From JALZAA01 sp046724435 (GTDB lineage Bacteria > Actinomycetota > Acidimicrobiia > IMCC26256 > JACDBD01), in contig JBKOWN010000096.1 of assembly GCA_046724435.1 (NCBI GenBank), positions 1-9,276 on the forward strand: 9,276 nucleotides of DNA. The letters are read 5' to 3'. The first letter of the stretch is position 1, and the number at the start of each line of letters is the position of its first letter. Shown one piece after another: positions 1 to 5,291 of this stretch. Below the pieces are notes generated by a model. The model saw only the letters and a list, made by a program, of their open reading frames with translations. It did no database searches and was not told the origin of the DNA. The position numbers and the translations under genes are program-made.

Positions 1-26
1 GTCAAGCGCTCGGCGGTCTCGTTCAC
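1..26 (-). CDS. Start of a divergent gene, truncated by window edge
   Basis: Reading leftward on the minus strand, a GTG at 26-24 opens a frame (M-N-E-T-A-E-R-L, then off the window). A GGGAGG Shine-Dalgarno match (complement of 32-37) lies 5 nt upstream of it. Only eight full codons are visible, so the product cannot be named. The arrangement would make it divergent from the oxidoreductase at 165, with about 138 bp between the two starts. The ribosome-binding site and start are seen directly; that this is a real gene is inference. Confidence 0.4.
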
Positions 27-34
27 GGGGGCCT

Positions 35-50
35 CCCTGGGCTTCCAGGG
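35..50. repeat. Perfect 6-bp inverted repeat in divergent leader
   Basis: CCCTGG (35-40) and CCAGGG (45-50) form a perfect stem around the 4-nt loop GCTT. It overlaps the candidate Shine-Dalgarno of the leftward gene at 26, so as RNA it could partly hide that site; as DNA it could be an operator. Just to the right, GATTAC occurs twice as a direct repeat (55-60 and 63-68). A stem this short can arise by chance in GC-rich DNA, and no promoter boxes could be assigned here with confidence. Confidence 0.3.
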
Positions 51-164
51 CTCTGATTACAGGATTACGAGTAGAAAACGGGCGGGATCGGTCTTTCATT
101 CCCGAGCCAGACGCCCTGGAATGGCCCCTGAAACGGCGAGAACGAGGAGAAGGAGAGGAGAGAG

Positions 165-1235
165 ATGGCCAAGCGAGTCGTGGTCTGGGGCACCGGCTTC
201 GTCGGCAGGCTGGTGATCCCCGAGATCCTCCCCCATCCGGCGTTCGAGCTCGTCGGCGTCGGCGTCAGCAACCCGGCCAAGGTGGGAAGGGACGTCGGGG
301 CGATCTGCGGCCTCGACCCCATCGGTCTGGAGGCCACCGACGACGTCGATGCCCTCGTCGCGCTCGAGCCCGACGCCCTGGTCCACTACGGGCCGACGGC
401 TGCCCACCCCGTGGACAACATCCGCGACATCGGGGCCTTCCTTCGTGCCGGCATCGACGTGTGCTCGACGGCGATGACGCCGTGGGTCTGGCCGGCGATG
501 ACGCTCAACCCGCCCGACTGGATCGCGCCGATCACCGATGCGTGCGAGGCAGGTTGCGCGTCGTGCTTCACCACGGGAATCGACCCCGGCTTCGCGAACG
601 ACCTCTTCCCGATGACACTCATGGGCCTCTGCGCCGAGGTTCGCGTCGTACGGGCGCTCGAGATCGTCGACTACAGCAACTACGAAGGTGACTACGAGAA
701 CGAGATGGGCATCGGGCGTCCGCCGGAGTATCAGGCCATGCTCGAGCATCCGGAGATCCTCATCATGGCGTGGGGCGCGACGGTGCCGATGATTGCGCAC
801 GCCGTCGGCATCGATCTCGACGAGATCACGACCACGTGGGACAAGTGGGTCACGGACGAAGAGATCAGGACGGCGAAGGGTGTGATCCAACCCGGTGAGG
901 TCGCCGCCATCAACTTCACGATCAATGGCGTCTACAACGGCGAGACCCGCATTCAGCTCGAACACGTGAACCGCGTCGGCGCGCACACCGCGCCCGACTG
1001 GCGCCGCGGGACGCAGGACGACGTCTATCGGGTCGAGATCGAGGGAACGCCGTCGATCACCCAGGAGACCGCGTTCCGATTCACCGACGGCAGCGGTCGA
1101 GACGCGGCGGCTGCCGGTTGCCTGGCGACGGGGTTGCGCGCGCTCAACGCAGTCCCGGCCGTCAACGATCTGCCGCCGGGTTGGGTCACGCCGCTCGACC
1201 TGCCGCTGATTCCCGGAATGGGCACCATTCGTTGA
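165..1235 (+). CDS. NAD(P)-dependent amine dehydrogenase / dihydrodipicolinate reductase-like
   Basis: A 356-aa cytoplasmic oxidoreductase. The N-terminus is a Rossmann fold with a glycine-rich nucleotide loop (G9-T-G-F-V-G14) after the beta strand VVVW. Residues of the type VGVSNPAKVGRDVG (about 31-45) and DVDALVALEPDALVHYGP (about 60-78) match the N-terminal NAD-binding domain of dihydrodipicolinate reductases. The C-terminal half resembles the 2,4-diaminopentanoate dehydrogenase C-terminal domain (COG3804 group), with the family-like stretch GIDPGFANDLFP near residues 139-150. Members of this group oxidise or reduce amine/imine substrates with NAD(P)H; many actinobacterial members have unknown substrates. 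It is not lysine-pathway DapB, which is shorter. The ATG at 165 is preceded by a purine-rich GGAGAGGAG (152-160), a strong ribosome-binding site. The next gene starts 17 nt after the stop, so the two may be cotranscribed. Confidence 0.85.
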   Translation: MAKRVVVWGTGFVGRLVIPEILPHPAFELVGVGVSNPAKVGRDVGAICGLDPIGLEATDDVDALVALEPDALVHYGPTAAHPVDNIRDIGAFLRAGIDVCSTAMTPWVWPAMTLNPPDWIAPITDACEAGCASCFTTGIDPGFANDLFPMTLMGLCAEVRVVRALEIVDYSNYEGDYENEMGIGRPPEYQAMLEHPEILIMAWGATVPMIAHAVGIDLDEITTTWDKWVTDEEIRTAKGVIQPGEVAAINFTINGVYNGETRIQLEHVNRVGAHTAPDWRRGTQDDVYRVEIEGTPSITQETAFRFTDGSGRDAAAAGCLATGLRALNAVPAVNDLPPGWVTPLDLPLIPGMGTIR

Positions 1236-1251
1236 CGTACCCTCACCGTCT

Positions 1252-1611
1252 GTGGCAAGCGTCCTGATTCGAGCTGGGCGATGGCGCAACCTCGCGCCAG
1301 AGCACGACGCGTACGGACTCGACTTGATCATCGAGCGAGAAGGTGAACGAGCGAGATGTCTGGCCGTCGTGACGGGCGCCGCTTTGGCCACGCTCTCCCG
1401 GACCGACGGCCCGAGCTCCGAAGACCCTTTTTGGGTAACGCTCGGATATCTGGGAGCCGAGCGGCTCCGCAATGACCTCGCGGGCGGCGGGGTGACACCC
1501 GGGGAAGTGTTTCCGAACTGGCACGAGGCCGATGCAGCCGCCGCCCTCGAGCCGAACCGCTTCCCGCCGTTTCAGCCGGGAGATGTCATCCTTCGTTTCG
1601 AGATCCGCTAG
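1252..1611 (+). CDS. Conserved-looking hypothetical protein, 119 aa
   Basis: I do not recognise this protein. It starts at GTG 1252, 17 nt after the oxidoreductase stop, with no clear Shine-Dalgarno, which suggests translation dependent on the upstream gene. The sequence looks like a real small globular protein: an N-terminal beta-rich part (VASVLIRAGRW, then YGLDLIIEREGE), a middle part with hydrophobic strands and WVTLGYLGAE near residue 61, and a C-terminal FQPGDVILRFEI ending with a beta strand. There is no signal peptide, membrane segment, Cys motif or known catalytic signature. Codon third positions are GC-rich like its neighbours. The closing GDVILRF pattern may be part of a compact beta barrel, but that is speculation. 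Confidence 0.6.
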   Translation: MASVLIRAGRWRNLAPEHDAYGLDLIIEREGERARCLAVVTGAALATLSRTDGPSSEDPFWVTLGYLGAERLRNDLAGGGVTPGEVFPNWHEADAAAALEPNRFPPFQPGDVILRFEIR

Positions 1612-1638
1612 CGACAGGAGATCGATCAGACTGGTCGT

Positions 1639-2090
1639 GTGCCCGATTGGCGGCTCGATGAACGAGTCCACGCCGGAGACGAGCACCTGGATCCCGATTA
1701 CGTCGCCGGCTACGAGCGCAAGTCCGGATTCGATCCGGCCGACGATGTCCAGACGCTTCGTCGAAACGGTCTCACGCCTGACTCAGTTCTTGTCGACATG
1801 GGCGCGGGCACCGGGGTCTTCGCGGCCGCAGTCGCGCCAATATGTCGTCAGGTGATCGCCGTCGACGTGTCTCCGGTCATGACCGCCGCTCTCCGGGCCC
1901 GTGTCGAACGGGACGGTCTCGACAACGTCCTGGTGGTCGATGCCGGGTTCCTCTCCTACGATCACGATGCCGCACCGGCGGATGTCGTCTACACGAATCA
2001 ATGGTCGAACGGGTTGGATTCACGATCCTCGACCGGCACTACCGACGTTCGGCGTATGGCACGTACACGTGCGCTCGGCGCATGACCTAG
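1639..2090 (+). pseudogene. SAM-dependent class I methyltransferase with internal deletion
   Basis: From GTG 1639 the frame encodes a good class I methyltransferase N-terminus: the lead MPDWRLDERVHAG, motif I LVDMGAGTG (residues 51-59), motif II AVDVSP (74-79), DAGFLSY (102-108) and motif IV ADVVYT (114-119). Right after T119 (codon 1993-1995) the reading becomes unrelated and stops at 2085. In another frame, from ATG 2001 to TAG 2090, lies MVERVGFTILDRHY followed by AYGTYTCARR, which is what I recall as the C-terminus of the same family (MLERAGF...YAAYTCVRR). The part between them, with the helix after motif IV and motifs V-VI, is absent. From memory of a family length near 250 aa, about 95-105 residues are lost, and the loss must be 3n+1 bases. 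The product would keep the SAM-binding half only and is probably inactive. An AGGAG (1616-1620) lies rather far upstream (18 nt). Confidence 0.8.
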
Positions 2091-2098
2091 AGCCCCCA

Positions 2099-2127
2099 TT
2101 GACAGCGGCCGAAGCGGGCTGTACTTT
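2099..2127 (+). promoter_or_regulatory. Sigma-70 type promoter of first arsR-SRPBCC operon
   Basis: A consensus -35 TTGACA (2099-2104) and a -10 TACTTT (2122-2127) are separated by exactly 17 bp. Transcription would begin near 2134, giving a leader of about 38 nt before the ATG at 2172. The match is unusually good for a GC-rich genome, in an AT-richer gap between a dead methyltransferase and an ArsR gene. Confidence 0.7.
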
Positions 2128-2160
2128 CCTGATCAGTTAATTAGCCGGTCGGAAAAGTAC
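2121..2160. promoter_or_regulatory. Candidate ArsR operator dyad
   Basis: GTACTTT (2121-2127) is repeated inverted and perfect as AAAGTAC (2154-2160), extending inward as CC/GG with one unpaired A. Inside sits the 8-bp palindrome CTGATCAG (2129-2136) followed by the AT-rich TTAATTA (2137-2143). The left arm covers the -10 box and the rest covers the likely transcription start, the position expected for an autorepressing ArsR-family protein. Which of the nested palindromes is the real site cannot be decided here. Confidence 0.5.
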
Positions 2161-2171
2161 AAGGCGGACCC

Positions 2172-2534
2172 ATGACGCTGGTGATCGACGAGGACCGACT
2201 CAGCGAGACGTTCGCCGCACTCGCCAACTCGACACGGCGAGCGATCCTGGCCCGCCTCGCCGAAGGGAACGCGAACGTCAACCAGCTCGCCGAGCCCTTC
2301 GACATGACGCTTCCGGCCATCTCGAAGCACATCAAGGTGCTGGAACGGGCCGGATTGGTCGTCCGGGGTCAACGAGCCCAGTACCGGCCCTGCTCTATCG
2401 ACGCTGCGCCTCTAGCAGAGATCTCGAGTTGGGCCGAGCAGTACCGGCCCGTCTGGGAGGCACGCTTCGACCGAATGGACGACTACCTCACGCAACTCCG
2501 ACCGCAGCGAAAGACGGGCGAACACGATGAGTGA
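2172..2534 (+). CDS. ArsR-family winged-helix transcriptional regulator
   Basis: A 120-aa DNA-binding repressor of the ArsR subgroup that pairs with SRPBCC proteins. The winged helix runs from about residue 10 to 75: FAALANSTRRAILARLAEG (14-32), NQLAEPFDMTLPAISKHIKVLE across the helix-turn-helix (37-58; recognition helix around 47-58), then the wing GLVVRGQRAQYRPCSID. The C-terminal helix (85-110, SSWAEQYRPVWEARFDRMDDYL) is the usual dimer part. The metal-binding ELCVCDL motif of SmtB/ArsR is absent, so a metal is unlikely to be the signal; C74 in the wing is a lone cysteine. AAGGCGG (2161-2167) upstream of ATG 2172 serves as ribosome-binding site. The gene overlaps the next by 8 nt, so both are made together. 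The dyad over its promoter suggests autoregulation. Confidence 0.9.
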   Translation: MTLVIDEDRLSETFAALANSTRRAILARLAEGNANVNQLAEPFDMTLPAISKHIKVLERAGLVVRGQRAQYRPCSIDAAPLAEISSWAEQYRPVWEARFDRMDDYLTQLRPQRKTGEHDE

Positions 2535-3027
2535 CGACCAAGGTTCCCGGGACGCGGTGGTGATCGAACGGACCTTCGAAGCACCGGTCGATCTGATCTG
2601 GCGCATGTGGACCGATCCGAAGCACTTCAAGGCTTGGTACGGCCCGGACGGTGCCAACATCTCCGTCGCGAAGATGGACGTGCGCGTCGGAGGCAGCCGT
2701 CTGGTCTGCATGGAGATGGCGACCCCGGACGGCGTGATGCAGATGTGGTTCACCGGCGAGTACGGCGAGGTCGTCGAGAACGAGCGCCTCGTCTATACCG
2801 AGTCCATGTCTGACGAGAACGGCAACGTCCTGTCGCCCGCCGACATGGGCATGCCTCCTGGGCATCCGATGACGACCGAGGTCATCGTCGAGCTCGAGGA
2901 AGACGGCGGTCGCACCAGAATGGTGATGACCCATGCCGGCATTCCCGCGGACTCTCCGGGCGCGGCCGGGTGGACGATGGCGCTCGACAAGCTTGCCGTC
3001 TACGTCGAAGCACAGGGCGCCCGCTAG
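2527..3027 (+). CDS. SRPBCC (AHSA1/START-like) ligand-binding protein
   Basis: A 166-aa single-domain protein of the AHSA1-like SRPBCC fold, a helix-grip barrel with a deep hydrophobic cavity. Landmarks are the opening VVIERTFEAPVDLIWRMWTD (11-30), FKAWYGPDG (34-42), VGGSRLVCMEM (54-64), FTGEYGEVVENERLVYTES (75-93) and the closing helix GWTMALDKLAVYVE (148-161). Length is normal for the family. The family binds small hydrophobic molecules or acts as a co-chaperone-like or detoxifying protein; no substrate can be read from sequence. The ATG lies 8 nt inside the upstream ArsR frame, so translation is coupled. ArsR plus SRPBCC is a common operon pair and suggests the two respond to the same compound. 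Its stop is 22 bp from the convergent DUF899 stop, with no clear terminator. Confidence 0.9.
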   Translation: MSDDQGSRDAVVIERTFEAPVDLIWRMWTDPKHFKAWYGPDGANISVAKMDVRVGGSRLVCMEMATPDGVMQMWFTGEYGEVVENERLVYTESMSDENGNVLSPADMGMPPGHPMTTEVIVELEEDGGRTRMVMTHAGIPADSPGAAGWTMALDKLAVYVEAQGAR

Positions 3028-3048
3028 TTCGCCCGCGGTTCGAGACCC

Positions 3049-3786
3049 TTATGTCGAGCCGCCGCTCTCCGAGGCGGCCTGTGCGGCGCGCAGTTGCACC
3101 AGGCCGGGCGGATCGGCATCCGTCTCGTGGGGTTCGTCGTGCCAGGTCCACCACGCGTATGGCGGGGTCTGGGGGTAACCGGTGGGCGAGTCCTCCCACT
3201 CCTCCTGGCGCCCCAGGGCGGTGATGTCGAGGTAGCTCCAGGTGCTCCCCAGCGCCTCGTCGCCGCGGGCGTTGATGAAGTAGGTGCGGAACACGCGGTC
3301 GCCGTCGCGGATGAACGCGTTCGTGCCGTGCCACTCGTCCACGCCGAAGTCGGCGTCGAAGTCGTCCGTCATCGTGTACCACGGCATCTCCCAGCCCATG
3401 CGCCCCTTCAAGCGCTCGATGTCCGGCTGGGGCGCCCGTGAGGCGAACGCGAGCGTCGTGTTGCGCCTGTTCAGATGGGCGACGTGAGCGACCTGGTCGG
3501 CCACCATCGAGCAGCCGACGCAGGCGTGCTCGGGCCAGCCATACACGCCGGGCTCGAAGAAGGCGCGGTAGACGATCAGCTGATCGCGGCCCTCGAACAC
3601 GTCGATCAGGCTCGCCTTGCCCGCCGGCCCGTCGAACTCGTACTCCTTCTCCACGGCCACCCACGGCATCCGGCGACGCTCGGCGGCCATCGCGTCACGG
3701 GCGCGGGTCAGCTCCTTCTCCTTCACGAGCAGTTGCTGGCGCGCAGCCTCCCACTCCTCCGGCGACACGATCGGGGGTGTGTTCAT
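3049..3786 (-). CDS. DUF899 thioredoxin-like protein (copy 1)
   Basis: A 245-aa cytoplasmic protein of the DUF899 family (COG4312, predicted dithiol-disulfide oxidoreductases). Visible features are the N-terminal SPEEWEAARQQLLVKEKELTRARD helix (8-31), RRRMPWVAVEKEYEF (37-51), LIDVFEGRDQLIVYRAFFEPG (60-80), the CxxC motif C89-V-G-C92 followed by SMVADQV, a thioredoxin-like strand and helix region (109-140, SRAPQPDIERLKGRMGW), and the FRTYFINARGDEAL and YLDITALGRQEEWED stretches. Length is normal. GAGAGGAG lies 6 nt before ATG 3786, a strong ribosome-binding site, so it need not rely on coupling. It is last in the minus-strand ArsR-SRPBCC operon, starting about 150 bp after the SRPBCC stop. A redox role acting with the upstream SRPBCC protein is inference. 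It differs clearly from copy 2 at 5292-6074. Confidence 0.9.
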   Translation of the reverse strand: MNTPPIVSPEEWEAARQQLLVKEKELTRARDAMAAERRRMPWVAVEKEYEFDGPAGKASLIDVFEGRDQLIVYRAFFEPGVYGWPEHACVGCSMVADQVAHVAHLNRRNTTLAFASRAPQPDIERLKGRMGWEMPWYTMTDDFDADFGVDEWHGTNAFIRDGDRVFRTYFINARGDEALGSTWSYLDITALGRQEEWEDSPTGYPQTPPYAWWTWHDEPHETDADPPGLVQLRAAQAASESGGST

Positions 3787-3943
3787 CGCGGACTCCTCTC
3801 GGATGTTCTCGTCCTACATCGTTACGGTTCGCGCGCAGGCGACGGAACGCCGCTCGCAGCGCCATGGCGATACCGCCGCCCATCGCAGTCAGAGGTGCGA
3901 GCCACTCCTCGAACGGAACCCCGGCGATGTGAGCCATCGTCAT
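3695..3943 (-). CDS. Small single-membrane-segment protein (uncertain C-terminus)
   Basis: The ATG at 3943 overlaps the SRPBCC stop as ATGA, the classic sign of coupled translation. The first 40 residues, MTMAHIAGVPFEEWLAPLTA followed by MGGGIAMALRAAFRRLRANR, look like a small protein with one short membrane helix and a positive cytoplasmic tail. The frame then runs on to residue 82, and these last residues are Arg/Gly/Glu-rich and overlap the ribosome-binding site and first 92 nt of DUF899 copy 1. That tail looks unlike real protein, so a frameshift near 3823 or a longer than normal tail is possible: one frame over, a TAG stop lies close to the end of the membrane part. I do not recognise a function. 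Confidence 0.5.
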   Translation of the reverse strand: MTMAHIAGVPFEEWLAPLTAMGGGIAMALRAAFRRLRANRNDVGREHPRGVRDEHTPDRVAGGVGGCAPATAREGEGADPRP

Positions 3944-4383
3944 CGATCGATCGTCCCGTCACGCATGATGCGGTCGAGCTCACGCAGGGCGTCCGACCAT
4001 CCCGCGTGATGCGCGGACTTCGCTTCCTCGTCCGGAAGTCCGACCTGATTGATCTCGACCAGCGTCGAAGTCGATGACGGCTGGAAGGTCACGGTCACGA
4101 TGGAGTCCCGGAAGTGCGTCGCGGGCGAAGACCACGTGAAGACGAGACGACGGGGTCGGTCGATCTCCCGGTAGGTGCCGGTGTGCACGGTGGAGGACTC
4201 GTCGTCGGTCATGACGATGCGGAACGCGCCGCCCTCCCGCGGGTCGGTCTCGGCACGAGTCTCCCGGCAGCCGGAGGGCTTGAGCCATGTACCGAGGCTG
4301 TGCGCGTCCAACCATGCATCGAAGAGAACTTCGGCCGGGGCGGCGATCTCGCGCCGGACCGAGACCGCGGACTCGTCCGTCAC
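3940..4383 (-). CDS. SRPBCC (AHSA1/START-like) protein
   Basis: A 147-aa SRPBCC-fold protein with the typical start VSVRREIAAPAEVLFDAWLD (8-27), TWLKPSGC (32-39), GGAFRIVMTDD (51-61), TGTYREIDRPRRLVFTWSS (69-86), DSIVTVTFQ (93-101), TLVEINQVGLPDEEAKSAHH (107-126) and the helix GWSDALRELDRIM (128-140). I chose GTG 4383 because it overlaps the ArsR stop by 4 nt (GTGA) and the family homology begins a few residues later; the open frame upstream to 4473 only mirrors the ArsR gene. The signature is of the AHSA1-type group regulated by an ArsR partner. Ligand unknown. It is a different branch from the 2527-3027 protein, with weak visible similarity beyond the fold landmarks. Confidence 0.88.
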   Translation of the reverse strand: MTDESAVSVRREIAAPAEVLFDAWLDAHSLGTWLKPSGCRETRAETDPREGGAFRIVMTDDESSTVHTGTYREIDRPRRLVFTWSSPATHFRDSIVTVTFQPSSTSTLVEINQVGLPDEEAKSAHHAGWSDALRELDRIMRDGTIDR

Positions 4384-4727
4384 GACGGCCTCGCAGTGTT
4401 GTCGCGGTCGGTGACGAACGCGTCGAGCGAGGCGAGCTGCTCGGTCCAGAACCTGCGGTAGTGCTCGATCCAACGATCCGCTTCGGCGAGCGGCGCCACA
4501 TCCAGGCTCAAGAAGTGCTCGCGACCCTGCACCCTCCGTCGCACCAGCCCTGCTCCCTCGAGCACGCGAATGTGCTTCGAGGTCGAGTTGAGCGAGATCG
4601 GAAAGGCACCGGCGACATCCGTGACGCGGGCGTCCGAGTCGGCAAGACGCGCCAAGATTGCGCGGCGCGTGGGATCGGAGACGGCCGAGAAGACCCGGTC
4701 GAGCACGCCAGGAGCATATTCACCCAT
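4380..4727 (-). CDS. ArsR-family winged-helix transcriptional regulator
   Basis: A 115-aa ArsR-family repressor. The winged helix covers residues 9-77: LDRVFSAVSDPTRRAILARL (9-28), VTDVAGAFPISLNSTSKHIRVLE (35-57, recognition helix about 46-57), then the wing GLVRRRVQGREHFLSLD. The dimer helix is 80-108 (LAEADRWIEHYRRFWTEQLASLDAFV). No ELCVCDL metal site and no cysteine at all, so sensing is not metal-thiol based. I chose ATG 4727 rather than the upstream frame to 4763, because the family homology starts there, the extra 12 residues are Arg-rich, and a 20-bp perfect dyad and a fitting promoter place transcription at or next to this ATG. There is no Shine-Dalgarno, so the message is probably leaderless. 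The stop overlaps the SRPBCC start. Confidence 0.88.
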   Translation of the reverse strand: MGEYAPGVLDRVFSAVSDPTRRAILARLADSDARVTDVAGAFPISLNSTSKHIRVLEGAGLVRRRVQGREHFLSLDVAPLAEADRWIEHYRRFWTEQLASLDAFVTDRDNTARPS

Positions 4728-4737
4728 CGGGGTGAAT
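4718..4737. promoter_or_regulatory. Perfect 20-bp operator dyad over arsR start codon
   Basis: ATTCACCC (4718-4725) and GGGTGAAT (4730-4737) form a perfect inverted repeat with an ATCG spacer. The dyad spans the minus-strand ATG (4725-4727) and three bases of the -10 box (4735-4737). A bound ArsR dimer would block both RNA polymerase and the transcription start, so negative autoregulation is the natural reading. It shares no obvious sequence with the dyad at 2121-2160, so the two regulators probably have different specificity. Confidence 0.7.
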
Positions 4738-4763
4738 GTAGCGCCTCGTCGGCGGGACCGCAA
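4735..4763 (-). promoter_or_regulatory. Leaderless promoter of second arsR operon
   Basis: On the minus strand a -35 TTGCGG (complement of 4758-4763) and a -10 TACATT (complement of 4735-4740) are spaced by 17 bp. The -10 ends 7 nt before the A of the ATG at 4727, exactly where a transcript would begin at the start codon. There is no Shine-Dalgarno in the intervening CACCCCG. Confidence 0.6.
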
Positions 4764-4975
4764 CCGTCGACACCGAGGAAGTCGGCCGCAGCCCGGGCGG
4801 CTTCACGGTCAGCTTTCGATCTGCAGAAGCGCGAGCGCTCAGCGGGCCGGCTCAACCTTTCGGCATCCGTGGACACGGCCGCAATACACCAGTCTTGTTC
4901 TGGCCCACTGACACGAGGTCGATCGCCTGGCGCATCTCCTAGGGGTGTACTTGCGCGCCGACGCTGAACTCGACG
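4764..4975. other. Region with no supported intact gene
   Basis: This stretch holds no convincing gene on either strand. In-frame readings are Arg/Ser/Pro-rich shadows. The only protein-like passage is a 27-codon minus frame (4935 to 4852, MRQAIDLVSVGQNKTGVLRP...) preceded directly by a TAG stop, which I cannot assign. It may be a remnant of a lost gene. Confidence 0.4.
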
Positions 4976-5241
4976 GCAGAGACCAATGACGGGCTGCCGG
5001 GAAGCGCGGGCCAGTTCCTCGCCTGCTCGTTCTGGCTTGCAAGCGCCCTCGCGCTCAACGGGCGGGTCGACGAGGCACGAGCGCTTTTCGAGCGACTGGT
5101 CGCGCTGGCCAACGATGTCGGGCTACTCGCGGAGGAATACGACGTAGCTCGCAAGCGGCAGGTCGGAACTTCCCGCAAGCGTTCAGCCATCTTGCACTGA
5201 TCCAGGCCTCCAACTTCATCAATCAGGCCGGTCAACGCTGA
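4976..5241 (+). pseudogene. C-terminal remnant of GH15 glucoamylase/trehalase-like enzyme
   Basis: Read on the plus strand, the frame containing acc 4982-4984 gives AETNDGLPGSAGQFLACSFW and then LASALALNGRVDEARALFER, LVALANDVGLLAEEYD. Changing frame at 5165-5167 continues as VG/NFPQAFSHLALIQASNFINQAG to the TGA at 5239-5241. This is the end of the catalytic domain of glycoside hydrolase family 15 (usual form DDGLPGEEGTF...CSFWL...GRVDEARALFERLL...NDVGLLAEEYD...G-NFPQAFSH). One base is missing at the Gly codon in VGNFP, and upstream of the conserved part a TAG stop (4940-4942) and unrelated sequence replace the other 500 or so residues. It is therefore a dead fragment of about 85-90 codons. 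No partner of it is seen in the window. Confidence 0.85.
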
Positions 5242-5291
5242 ACGATTGACGGGCCATCTCTACGGCCGAACGGTGTCGCCTCCCGCACGCG

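Noticed and set aside
96..1472. Minus-strand open frame of 458 codons
   Set aside because: It is antisense to the oxidoreductase and the 119-aa gene, is dominated by Arg, Asp, His and Val, has no domain pattern, and is a typical GC-rich shadow of strong plus-strand genes.
3058..3078. GCCGCC/GGCGGC stem as a terminator between the convergent operons
   Set aside because: It lies inside the DUF899 coding end, has a 9-nt loop and no T-tract on either strand.
2882..3664. Minus-strand open frame of 260 codons across DUF899 copy 1
   Set aside because: Same strand as DUF899 but another frame; extremely Arg/Gly/Pro-rich with no recognisable domain, whereas the DUF899 frame is clearly real.
4384..4473. 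Extended N-terminus for the second SRPBCC protein
   Set aside because: These 30 codons are another frame of the ArsR gene, and the GTGA overlap at 4380-4383 gives a better start.
4728..4763. Extended N-terminus for the second ArsR protein
   Set aside because: The extra residues are Arg-rich and overlap the promoter; family homology starts at the ATG at 4727.
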